From assembly GCF_965638725.1 (NCBI RefSeq), contig NC_134950.1, positions 23,340,932-23,404,931 of the forward strand: 64,000 bases of DNA, in the 5' to 3' direction. Positions within the stretch are counted from its first letter, which is position 1. Each line of letters starts with the position of its first letter. Shown here piece by piece: positions 14,301 through 24,504 of the stretch. Source of the DNA: Aptenodytes patagonicus (taxonomy: Eukaryota; Chordata; Aves; Sphenisciformes; Spheniscidae). The translations under genes and the position numbers were made by a program. The notes under the pieces were generated by a model. That model saw only the letters and a list, made by a program, of their open reading frames with translations. It did no database searches and was not told the origin of the DNA.

Positions 14301-15083
14301 ATGACTTGTGCCTGCCACACTAGACATTCAAGGTTTTTCAGCTTAATGACTCTAGGAAGAGGAGCACGCCACAGCTCTCCAGGGTCTGCCTGTCAGTCTG
14401 CGGCTAGTGTGGCAATGACAACCCAAGGGGCTGGGGGCCGTGTACGTCAGTACACAAATAAGCCATTGAAGCCGTTACAAAAGATGTTTGTGCTCCAAAT
14501 GTAATTATGCTCTCTGGTTTTAGTACATTTTATCTGGTTCCTTTGAAACAAAAAATAGTCCTGAAGCTATATGGAAGGGAGGAAGGCTTGTTCATCTTCT
14601 AGGAAACCACTTGAATGTTTGTATATATGAGAACAGCTAATACAGAGTGAAGCAATAATTCTTCGGCAGGCTTGAAGGCAGGTGGTTCCTGTTACGAGTA
14701 CCAGATGTGCCACGGAGTGTTTCTGTGTAAAACCAGCCATCAGTCCAGGGCCGTATCGCTGCTTTGCCTTCGCAAACAGACTTACATCCATTGGGTCTGG
14801 CTGGCTGTATCTTGCACCATCTGAGTCTGGAAGACAGAAGGGAAGAAAGTCTCACCTGTGAAGGGATTTCTGCCCTGCTCTGGATCATTTTACCCTTCTT
14901 TTAGCCCCCTCCCCAAACCCTTTCCCTGTGCAACTATCCGAATGAGATTGGTGAGGTTCATTTGTTGAATCTCCTGTCTTCCCTCGCCTGCCCTTGGAGA
15001 GAAGACCACGTCTGTGTGGAGCTTACATATAGACTGAGGAGGGCAGGGTGTTGTCTTGCCTTGCAGGTACTACTGGAGAACGA

Positions 15084-15101
15084 CTAATCATGCATGATTA
15101 G
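15084..15101. promoter_or_regulatory. 18-bp perfect palindrome with paired TAAT cores
   Basis: CTAATCATGCATGATTAG equals its own reverse complement. It contains two inverted TAATCA cores around a central ATGCAT, an arrangement that a dimer of homeodomain or POU-type proteins could bind. The sequence is certain; the binding role is inference. In 64 kb of random DNA a perfect 18-mer palindrome is expected less than once. Confidence 0.4.
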
Positions 15102-18100
15102 GACCAAGCCAGCCCAGTAAGTCCCAGTAAGTCAGTTATTGGTAAATCAGAGTGTGTTACCAAGGTTAGTTTCATTAGCTAGTAAGACAGTATTTGGGAT
15201 TGTGGTTGGAAGGTTCCTAAAAATGCCTTCTTTTCTTATTTGTGGTACACGGGGACAATTACCTTCCTGCAACCCCAACAAATAATGCATGCACAATGTG
15301 TATCACATTTTGTGAATCAAAAATGAGGCCAGAGCCTCGTCTAGAGAGAAATGCATCTGCCATCTCAATGGGAAGTGAAGAGTGCAGAAAGACATATTTT
15401 TCTGCAGGCTCTCAGCATTTTTACTCTCTCTGACTCTGCTGTAGGGTTTTCCCCACATCAGCATCCTCTGAGTTGGCCGTACCGTCTACTCCAACTCCCA
15501 TTCCCCTTTGTTCTCTAGGGAGGTGGAAGAAAGCCTTCGTTTCCTTGGAAAAGGAACTTTCTTCCTGTTGATGGCTATGAAATCCCAAAATTTGGGTCCT
15601 TGAACTTTTCTCTCCCCAGATTCACAAGCTCTGTCTGTGCTGTTTAGAGGAGGGGCCCTGGAAACGACAGAAATGGTTGTGTCTTTACTCCTGACATGTG
15701 ACTGATGCAGACTGCCTCCCTTGGCACGGTGCGTTTGGGTACTCAGGGTCCAGTGCGTCTGGTTGCTGTCTGCCAGGGTGAGTGTGGCTTTGAAGGTGGC
15801 CTTTTCCCTGTGTGGTTGGTGGAGATACAGTGACTCCAGGGACCAGCGCTGAGTGACATCTCCTCTTGTATGAATGTGGCCCTGGGAAGTTTTTTCCTTG
15901 GCTGATATGTATAGATCTGCATTTCTGCTTCAAATCTACTTGCTCTAATAGTAGTTATATCTATCCTCTAGTCATCAACACAAATTCAGGATGCCTAAAA
16001 CAGAGATCTTGGTCTTCCCGCTAAGATGCATCTTCCTCAGGTATTGGGCAAACACCTTCATCCTTGCACTTGCAGTCTGCGCATCATCCTCAGGTTGGAT
16101 GTCTCTGCAGGTCCTCACACCCAGGCGATGCCCACGTCTTGCAGATTCTTTCAGTGCAAATTCTCCACATTTCTGTCTGTCTATTCTCTCTTCTAAAATT
16201 GTTATCCAGATTTTCAAATGTCTCAATTATTGCAAGGTTATTGCCCAACCAATATCCACCCAGATCCGACTATGAAGATTGTTTTCCTAGCTCGCTGTTT
16301 GGAACATGCCAGCTCTCTCTATCCACCCCACCATCAGTTTCCCTCCTCTCTTACCGTGATATTCCGTTCCTTTCCTGGGCATCATCTCTCATTTACTGTC
16401 AAAACACCAGTGCCTGTCCCAGCAGGATCGCCTCCCACCATCTCTCCCACCATCGCTCGCATGTTCGGTTTTGTTACAAGCACTTATGTGCCGCTTGTGC
16501 TGGAAGAAGCTCCTTGCAAGCATCCAAAATGGTTCGTTCTCATCCCTGAAACCTTTCTGAGCAACCTCTTTCACTCTGACACCAGTAACCAGCTTAGGAC
16601 AGGAAAGTGGCTGGGATGTGGAGAGGAGAGAGCACTCTCTGTCGTGTCAACCAACACTTTCAGGTTGCTTCCCTGTATCTACCTTTATTTATATTTAAGG
16701 GCAAATGTTAGAGCATATGAACTGGGCTTTTGTGCCAGTAGGTTACTTAGAGCAGCGGTTAGTTCTCCTAAGCACAGTGTTAATACCAACGAGGACAGCA
16801 AAGAGCTATCCAAATGCACCCCTCCCCTGATACATTTTGAGAACTCCCTGTTGCTCCCTTCCTTCAGCAGCAGGCTTGCCTCTTCCCCGCAGCAGCCTGC
16901 TCTGCCAGGTGGCATCCTCTGGCTCAGAAAGCCTTCAGTTAGGATTTTGGCTGCTTACCACTCCAGATGTATTAGCTCAGTGTAGATGTAGAGGGCGGTG
17001 GGAAGAAGAGGTGTGTGTGTGCAAGCTGCAAGCTGCTGCCCCTCTCCCCTGTTAGCACCGACCATAGCGTGTCCTCCTGTGTCACACAGTGGGGCAGTGG
17101 GACTGCAGCCCCCGAACCAGACAGGCTCTGTGATCGGGTGCCTTCCACCTCCCTTGTTCATCTATGGCTTTCCCCAGCCTTGTGTAACAGGGGCCATAAC
17201 AGCGCTGGGGCTTGTTAAAAGCACACATCTTGCAGCTTTCACGATTGATTAAAGGAGCTTTGCTTTTTACGAACCAAACCATTTATAAAGTACTTTAACT
17301 GTGGAAATAAAAAAAAAGCATGGAGATGGAGAAAATATAGTCTCCTTTCCTTTTAAAAATTCACCCTTCTAAAACAATGTTTGTTAATACTAATAGTATT
17401 TATTAATAAATGACCAAGTGTTGGATGCTTGAATAAAGTGCCTCTAAGAACATGGTACTGTAAACCTTCATTTCAAAAGCTTTTTAAAATACTTCATTTG
17501 TTTATGTCTGCATAGCTCAATAGTATATTATTACATCTGGGCCATTTCTCAGTCATCACAAGCCCACTCAAAGCACCAGCCACTGTCACGCTGTGCTACC
17601 ACTCTGAAGGTCCACATGAACCCCTGGACAGAACTGTGCGGGGCTGTCTGCTCTGTTTTTCACAGTAACTGTTCTAAAACACCTCTTCCCCCAGGGTTTG
17701 AGCAGTCCCTGCTTTCAGCGCTGCCAGGGAAGGTGACACCCTTGGATCAAGCAGCAAGCCTGACTCCTCTGACCCATCATGGTCATGAGTCCCATGGCTG
17801 AGTGGGTGAATGAAACCTCTGCTCTCCTGAGCCCTCGTCCTGAGATTTCGGTACTGGTCTGAGCACCCCAGCTCAGACATTATATCTCCATGGCATTCTG
17901 CAGTGCTCCTTAGATGCTCCACATGAAAGAGAAGAAATCATGGTTAGCAAAGGGCATGCTAATCATGTAAATGCCTTAATTACCTTGATTAGTCCCAACC
18001 ACGAGCATAACCCTTCTTATCCTACAGTACCTGGTAGTGTGGCTAGGTGGGTCTGGATCAGATGGCAGGGGATGGGGTGTAAGGGCTTACACCCTTCACA

Positions 18101-21100
18101 CCAAATACACATCGAGCCCTCTGCTCCATGAAGGAGTTTGTATCAGGTGTATGTGGAGTCAGGGGTACTTGCACTGGGGACATGAAATGACATCTCTGTG
18201 AGGAGGGACTGAGCTGATCCAGGCTCAGCTTGGAAATGGGACAACAGGGTGTCATACAATGCTACACGATCCTCCGGTGAACAACATGGAGGAAGTGGAT
18301 GGGAAGGGATCACTCACCCTTAAAACTCGAGTCAAATTTTCATGGGCAGCAAGCTAAAAATGAACAAACAAAAATACTTTTCTTTCATACCCGCATTTAA
18401 GACAAAGAGCCCAGTGCCACAGGGTCTTCCAGAGACCAGCTGATACTGCCTTTAGCAGGAGTTCAGAGAAATGCATGCAGGAAAGGTCTATAGATGGCCA
18501 TTTGACACAACAGATCAGATGTAATCCATGGCTCAGAAAAACTGACCTTTGGTTGCTGGGAGCTGGAGGGCTGTCCCAGAGGATGCAGTGCTCGCTGATT
18601 ATCTGGATTTTTCAGTCTCACCCTCAGCATCTGCTTCTGGTTACTCTGGAGACTGGATGGTGGGTTGGAGGGACCTCTGCTCTGAGCCAGTATAGCTGTT
18701 CTTACACACTGACAAAGTCGCATTTGGCTTAAAAACTGATGTTAGTGGAATCTCAGTGCCTTTGGGACCATACCCTTGACGTAATGTCCAGAATTCTGCC
18801 TTCTACAACTTCTTCAAAATTCAGGAGAAAAAAATAGGTACAAGAACTTAAAAAGCAAAAACTAACAAAAAGCTTTCATTTTTTAAATATTTTGTGTATT
18901 TCTGCTTTATTCAGGAAAGTTTAGAACAACTCCTGTTTAGGTAATGTTAAAATAACAAAATGCATCAAATATCTGATCATTTAGATACTGGGTTTGGCTT
19001 TGTTTTTGGTATGGGATTGCATGCCTTAAAATCACCCTCCTGTTTTCATCCTGCAGGGAGGACTGATGACTTTAGGAGGGATTTCTCCTTTGATGTTCTA
19101 AAAACATAACCCGGAAATATATGCAAAGTCTCTTTTAAGGGAATATTTCTGGAAACAATGGAGCTTGATAAAACAAGAAAGGATGTATGGCTTGTGTTGG
19201 AATATCATATTTTTTTATATACATACCAAGGATTTTGTTGGTACTTTGCCCTCTTACGGCAGAGGAGTCCCCGTTGCTGTGCTGGCCCACACACATTCTG
19301 TGGCTCCAGGAAATCAGACACACAGCAGGTTTTGACGGGTTTTGTCTTGTAATAGAGATTTGTTCCTAGAATGAATCACTCTTCCAACCTGAAGCTGGTA
19401 GAAGTTGGTCCTGAATTTTTGGGCATCCCTCAGTGCTAACAGCCACATGAACTTTGAATATATTGCTATATAAATTACAGTCTCATATTGTACTTTTTGG
19501 CAATTGACACACAAAGGAGAGGGAACATAGTCTAATACTAATGTAAAGATTGCTTTATATAGCTTGAAGCTGTCTTTTGGAGCGTATTTTATTTTTAACA
19601 TCGCATTGGTTGTCGCCAAATATAGGCTGTGGTGAAATGCAAACTGGGGAGAGAGAAACGAGCACAGGCACATGGCTTTCCTGCCCCTGCAAGGTATTGG
19701 TGCTGCTGGGAGCTGGGTGCTCGTCTGGCTGCTCCTCTGGTTGCTGTCCAGCCACTCTCATGCTCTCTTCTCCTTCCCAAAAATGGGGAGTAGACCTTGG
19801 CACTACATTTTACACCTGCCCTGCGCCAGGCCCAGCACTCCCATCCGACATCCATATGCACAAGGTTGCAATGCAGCGCAGATGCCGGTGGGGCCGGGAG
19901 GAGGACTGTGTGGCGCAGTGGTGGTGATATTTTGGCACTGAAGCTGGTGAATCAGAGATGCAGTGAGATGTAATGCTCCTCCCACCCAGGCACCCGCAGG
20001 CCCCACCCTGCTTCCCACAGGGCCCGGGGAGGACAGGGTCACCCCGAACAACTTCACAGGCAACAACAGACCTGGACATTGGCTCCAATCATAGCAACCT
20101 TCACTCTTCCTTGGGACAGGCTGGCCGTTTGCACGCTCCCCTGCTTTCTCTCATGCCTTGCCTCACAGCAGCTTGTCTTCCCCCTGACCCTGCAGCCGCA
20201 GCCACTTTTTATGCATTGCCCTCACACCTACAGCCCCGTCAGTGGGACAGCTGGATGCAGCGCTTGGGACAAGGGCCCCTCTGCACCCCTAACCACTACC
20301 CAGTGGGAGGGAGCACATCGCCCTTCGGCAGGCTGGAGTGGGACCCACTCCTTAGCAGGAAGGAATGGGAGGTGTATAGGACCTGAGGAAGAAGGTGGGC
20401 AGGAGGGATCCTGCTTCTGCAGTGCAGTGATGAAGGTGCTCCCTTGAGAGAGGGAAACCCTTGCATGTGTTTCTTCACCAGAGGGTACAGCTTCAACAGG
20501 ACCACTGGACAGCATTTCTCCTCCCTTACTTGTCCATAAACTGGTGTTGGTCACATTTTTGGGAAATGAACTTTCAGCTTTTCCATCCAGCCATCCAGCT
20601 GGCTTTTTTATGACAGGGATAAAGGATCTGCCTGCAGAGGTGGCAGACCTCTGCCTGTGTCTCTGTTGCTAGTGAGCAGAGATACTGCGCTGGATGGGCA
20701 GCAAGCGCTTCACCTCAACCCTGGACTTCAAAATTTGCTCTGGTATGGGTACCACAGGGACTTGAAATTGAGTTTCCTTCAACCTCATAACCATTTGGCC
20801 ATGCAAAATCATAGACTGCTTCTGTCGCTTGTTTTTGTCTCCTCTTCCTGCTGGGAGTGCTGTGTGGGCTCGTGAACAAGCTCACCAAAAAAGCAGCACC
20901 ACGTAAGCTGCGGTGCTTGGTCCTGGCTCAGGGGAGGCAGGCAGCACTGCCTGGTGTGCTGTGTGGCATGCCAAGCGGTGGCTGCCGTTTCCCTCAGACG
21001 CAGGTGGGAGGCCCCGGAGAACCAAAAGCCACCAGGGGAATCAGAAGGGAGGACTCTTCTTATTATTAGCCATGTCACCCGATGACAGCCTCACCTCAGG

Positions 21101-22883
21101 CGTCCACCCACACCACTTCCTACTCCTTTGAACCAGATGCTCAGCTTAGCTCGGTGGGGAAACGCTCAGCCAGAAGCTGCTAGTCCGTATCTGAGTTCTC
21201 AGTGTAAAATTAAACCACTCCGCTGCTGGAGCAAGGCGGAAGGCACGGCTGGTGTCCAGGCTTGGTCAGATGATGGGTAGGAAGGGCTCCCCGTAGCCAG
21301 GACCGAAGGGCTCCAGGGAAGTCTGTGGAGCGGTGGCTTTGCTGGGCACCCATCACAGCAGTCATTGCTGATCTCCTTGTCTCTTCCCCCACTCTGATTT
21401 CAGCTCACTTTTCTTTGCTTTTCTGCCTCTCCTACGTTTAAACTTCTGTTCAACCTTGCACTTACTGCTAGGAATTCCTCAGCATTTGGGCTGAGATCCA
21501 GGATAGCTCTTTTTGTTTGCAAATTGATTTAGTCACCTCTTGAGTTCTTAGCATAGGTGCTGTACATTACCTGGCAATGTTAAATCATACATGGGTTCTG
21601 CCAGGGGAATTAGAAATAGATGACAAATTGGAGGTATTTCAGGAACTCTCTGTACAGAAAGCCTGGCGGATCGTTATGGCTATCAAGTCTAGTGAGGATT
21701 CCCCAGCGGCCTAGTAACACAGATTTTTAAAAAAAAAATGTGTAATTAAGCTTCCCTTGAGTTCCCCTTGTAATGGTGTTGGTGCCCCTAATGCTGCAGG
21801 CAGGTATCTCTAAGGGAGCTCATATCTCTTAAAAACTCAGCCCTGTGTGCCTTCTCACCTGGCTCTGTTCTGTGACATCCCACTCATCTCCTGGAAATCT
21901 CTGGGACACAGGGGATGGCAATCCAGGGGCATGAGATAATTCAGGCATTTCCAGCCCTTATCTACGGAGAAAAGGGGGTTGATCCCACCCTGAGCAGCCA
22001 GGCAACACCCCAGGACTCATGAGCTGTACCCACGCTGCTATGCACCTTGAGGACGTGGGGGCAGCAGAAGTCCCTTCCTCTGTTCTCCTGTCCCTCGTGT
22101 TAAACCTGCTCAGCAGCCTGTTTAAATGCTAATAATTAGCAGCGAGCTGCTCGTTTGTCATTACGCTCTGTGTGCCACGTTCCCGGAGGATCGCAGCAGT
22201 GTCTCACCCACGAGCAGGGTGGTCTTGGGGATCTCCCCCCGCAAGGGTCAATGTGTGGTTTGCAACTGCTCTCCTTGCAGTGACTCTGCTGCTCTCCTGG
22301 CTCCTGGGGCAAATGGTATTTTCATCCCCACCTGGACTTAGTGAGTGAACTTTTATAATCTATTAAGTATTTTATAGATTTTACAGTATTTTAGTTTTAT
22401 AAGGTAAGCCTGGGCAAGAAAAAAGAGCTCTACCACCCAAGTCCAGGCTGCCCTGGGGTTTTATTTGTGGGTGGGAGGTGGCGTTGGTTCGGCTCTTTGG
22501 AGCAGGGGGAAGGACACCTACTGAGCATCAGCCTCCGGTTAAGCTGCTGCTGAGGGGTAGGCAGGGGAGAGCGGTCCTTTCCCCCGGCATCTTAACAACC
22601 CTCTCCTTAAACCTCCCTCCAAGGTGATACTCCCGTGGAGAGAGAGGCTTATTTAGCTGCTGGTGAGTTACAGCAAAGACTTAAGGGATTTTAAAATGAT
22701 TCCTGCCACTGACTGGCTGCCTCCTCCGAGCAGGAAATAAGTTTTCCTAATCACTATTAACAGTTTGTCACTTGGCATGGAAAGCCTAACTGTAGGTTCA
22801 AATCTCTGTGTATAGCCTGGACCTTGACCTGACCCCTATAGCTCTGTAATTTTTATAATTTTTTAAAGTTTCATTACTGGGTA

Positions 22884-22935
22884 ATTCTATTCTATTCTAT
22901 TCTATTCTATTCTATTCTATTCTATTCTATTCTAT
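22884..22935. repeat. (ATTCT)n pentanucleotide microsatellite, about 10 units
   Basis: Ten uninterrupted ATTCT units run to 22935, preceded by an AT-rich stretch. The motif resembles the ATTCTATG octamer of CR1 tails, so the array may have grown from a CR1 tail, but no CR1 body is recognisable just upstream. Uninterrupted pentamer arrays are prone to length change. Confidence 0.95.
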
Positions 22936-23837
22936 GTGTTATGACTGGTTATGACTTTGCAACCCGGGCAGTGCCGCCAGCCCTGGGTGGAAGGCAGGAT
23001 GGGCATCCCTTGCTGCGGGAGCCCTGTGCAGGGCGAGGGACTGAGGGGCCCTGCTGCCTGTGCTGCCTGTGCATGACACAGTGCAGGTGCCTGACACCTC
23101 TCCTGAGGGGCCTCAAGGCAGCAGAGGCATTTTGCTCTTAATACGTGGGGTTGCGCCAAGCCGGAGGATGATGCTTTTATTTTAACCGCATGGATTCCCG
23201 GTTGCAGAAGCTGTTCAGTACAAGGTGTGGCTTTGAGCAAGAAGGTGAAGGCAGTGGTAGGTGGATGGGAGTGGGCAGCACGCTGGTGGCTGGGGCCAAG
23301 GACGAGTCACCTTGGTGCATGCCGAAGATGCCCATCAGCTGTCAGAGGAAAAAGCAAAGTACCTGGTGTGCCTCACCCCAATCTTAGCTTGACCTGGTTC
23401 AAATAAATCCTCTGCCAGGGATTGTCTTCACTGCTGACTTTAAATAGCAACATCTTCATTAACCTAAGCCTTCTCTTGAGCCTCATGGCTGCTCTCTCTG
23501 CCTAGCCTTTTCTGTTACCCCTATCTCAGACTGACAGTCCAATCCTTCCTACACCTGCACTGGTGCTAATGGCTGAGGCTCAGGGAGGTGGTTTAAAGCC
23601 CTGGCGTGTGCTCCATGGCCTGCAGAGATTCGCCCTAGCAGAATTTCTCCAGCGGTCCTCACAGAGCAGCATCGGGCATCTCTCTGCAAACGAACCATCA
23701 CAGCTGCTTTTTTTTTAATTTCTTTCTCTGTCTTTCTTTCTTTTTTATTTACACAGGCAAAAAAATGCAGGTGTAAGAGCCCCTGGCAATACCCGACACA
23801 AGGCCAGCTTGTCTTTGAACAGGCTGCGCTGGGGTAC
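22936..23837. other. Unique DNA between the pentamer array and the ERV
   Basis: No gene is recognised. A pyrimidine-rich stretch at about 23709-23755, ending in ACACAG, superficially resembles a 3' splice site, but no exon-like frame follows it and it ends less than 100 bp before the LTR. Confidence 0.5.
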
Positions 23838-24093
23838 TGTCCTGGTTTTGGCTGGGATAGAGTTAATTTTCTTCGTAGGAGCAGGTATAGTGCTGTGTTT
23901 GGGATTTAGGATGAGAACAATGTTGATAACACACCGATGTTTTAGTTGTTGCTAAGCAGTGCTTACACTAGTCAAGGACTTTCCAGCTTCCCGTACTCTA
24001 CTGACTGAGAAGGCTGGAGGTGCACAAGGAGCTGGGAGGGGGCACAGCCAGGACAGCTGACCCAAACTGGCCAAAGGGACATTCCATACCATG

Positions 24094-24116
24094 TGACGTC
24101 ATGCTCAGTATATAAA
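24094..24116 (+). promoter_or_regulatory. LTR core promoter: CRE and TATA box
   Basis: TGACGTCA, a perfect cAMP response element, lies at 24094-24101. TATATAAA follows at 24109-24116, seven bases further on. Transcription would be expected to start roughly 25-30 bp downstream, near 24140. This is the U3/R promoter of the LTR, and both elements are intact despite CpG decay elsewhere in the copy. CRE-binding factors (CREB/ATF) are the expected ligands from knowledge of the motif; activity is not shown by the sequence. Confidence 0.75.
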
Positions 24117-24217
24117 CTGGGGGAAAGCTGGCTGGGGGGACCGCTGCTTGGGGACTGGCTGGGCATCAGTTGGCAGGTGGTGAGCAATTGCATCGTGCAT
24201 CACTTGCTTTGTATATT

Positions 24218-24254
24218 CTATTATTATTATTATTATCATCATTATTATTATTAT
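24218..24254. repeat. ATT-rich trinucleotide microsatellite inside the LTR
   Basis: ATT units, interrupted by ATC ATC, lie within the R region just upstream of the polyadenylation signal. The tract is probably a family feature of this LTR that varies in length between copies; that is inference. Confidence 0.85.
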
Positions 24255-24263
24255 ATTGCAATT

Positions 24264-24269
24264 ATTAAA
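24264..24269 (+). terminator. LTR polyadenylation signal ATTAAA
   Basis: ATTAAA is the common variant of AATAAA. It is followed by a T/G-containing stretch (CTGTTTTTATC) and lies downstream of the TATA box by about 150 bp, as expected for the end of R in an LTR. Confidence 0.6.
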
Positions 24270-24406
24270 CTGTTTTTATCTCAACCCATGAGTTTTCTCA
24301 CTTTTACGCTTCCGATTCTCTCCCCCATCCCACCCAGGCAGGGGAGTGAGTGAGCGGCTGTGTGGTGCTCAGTTGCCAGCTGAAGTTAAACCACAACAGT
24401 CCTTTT

Positions 24407-24436
24407 TGGCACCCAACGTGGGGCTTGAACCCATGA
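24407..24436 (+). promoter_or_regulatory. tRNA-Lys primer binding site with extended tRNA homology
   Basis: The first 18 nt (24407-24424) match the complement of the 3' end of tRNA-Lys(CUU type) with one change. The similarity does not stop at 18 nt: it runs on through the T-arm to 24436, making 30 nt with three differences. Every difference is a transition at a CpG of the tRNA complement (CpG to CpA at position 5, CpG to TpG at positions 20 and 28). The site sits 8 nt after the LTR end. The tRNA comparison is from memory of the tRNA sequence. Confidence 0.8.
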
Positions 24437-24444
24437 AAGGTTTG

Positions 24445-24504
24445 AGATTAGCATGGCCCCTGTGCAAGGATGACACGCAAATTCGTGAAGCGTTCCATAT
24501 TTTT
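24445..24504 (+). ncRNA. U6 snRNA 3' segment (nt 48-107) inside the ERV
   Basis: The stretch begins AGATTAGCATGG and runs through GATGACACGCAAATTCG to CGTTCCATATTTTT. It matches vertebrate U6 snRNA from nucleotide 48 to the terminal T-run, 60 nt with one difference: C66 is T, again a CpG-to-TpG change. The 5' stem-loop and the ACAGAGA box are missing, so this is not a functional U6 gene. It is in the same orientation as the provirus, flanked on the left by the primer site and 8 nt of spacer and on the right directly by pol. There is no target-site duplication around it and no added A-tail, which argues against a LINE-made U6 pseudogene landing inside the provirus. In frame 24346 it contributes exactly 20 sense codons. 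Confidence 0.95.

Larger units (their letters stand above)
10949..22883. other. Unique non-coding DNA, no gene recognised
   Basis: No exon or RNA gene is supported. Frames of 160-255 codons at 12308-13042, 12066-12548 and 16218-16985 overlap one another or opposite-strand frames and have C-rich, Pro/Ser-rich composition without a recognisable domain. An 18-bp palindrome (15084-15101) and a 13-bp tandem duplication (11343-11368) lie inside. Segments 13.1-14.3, 17.25-17.55 and 18.8-19.2 kb are markedly AT-rich. Confidence 0.6.
23838..24398 (+). repeat. Retroviral 5' LTR
   Basis: It starts TGTCCTGGTTTTGGCTGGGA and ends CCACAACA, giving the TG...CA ends of an LTR of 561 bp. Inside are a CRE and TATA box (24094-24116), an ATT-rich trinucleotide stretch (about 24218-24254), an ATTAAA polyadenylation signal at 24264-24269 and a U5-like region to the end. 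The position of the ATTAAA puts R roughly between 24140 and 24290. The sequence immediately 5' is GGGGTAC, which would be the left target duplication, but no matching right copy can be found because the 3' LTR is absent. Confidence 0.93.

Noticed and set aside
16218-16985. 255-codon plus-strand frame as a gene
   Set aside because: Overlaps another plus frame and two minus frames; Ser/Pro/Leu-rich, no motif, no promoter or splice context. Consistent with a pyrimidine-rich stretch poor in stop codons.
22780-22810. tRNA gene suggested by AGGTTCAAATCTC (B-box-like)
   Set aside because: No matching A box, no cloverleaf, and no acceptor stem can be formed around it.
23709-23758. 3' splice site before an exon
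   Set aside because: The pyrimidine tract plus ACACAG is suggestive, but no open, conserved-looking frame follows before the LTR at 23838.
24445-24504. A functional U6 snRNA gene
   Set aside because: Lacks the first 47 nucleotides including the 5' stem and ACAGAGA box; upstream sequence is ERV leader, not a polymerase III promoter.
24445-24504. LINE-made U6 pseudogene inserted later into the provirus
   Set aside because: No target duplication or A-tail, and it lies exactly where about all of gag and most of pol are missing; a simple later insertion would not explain the deletion.
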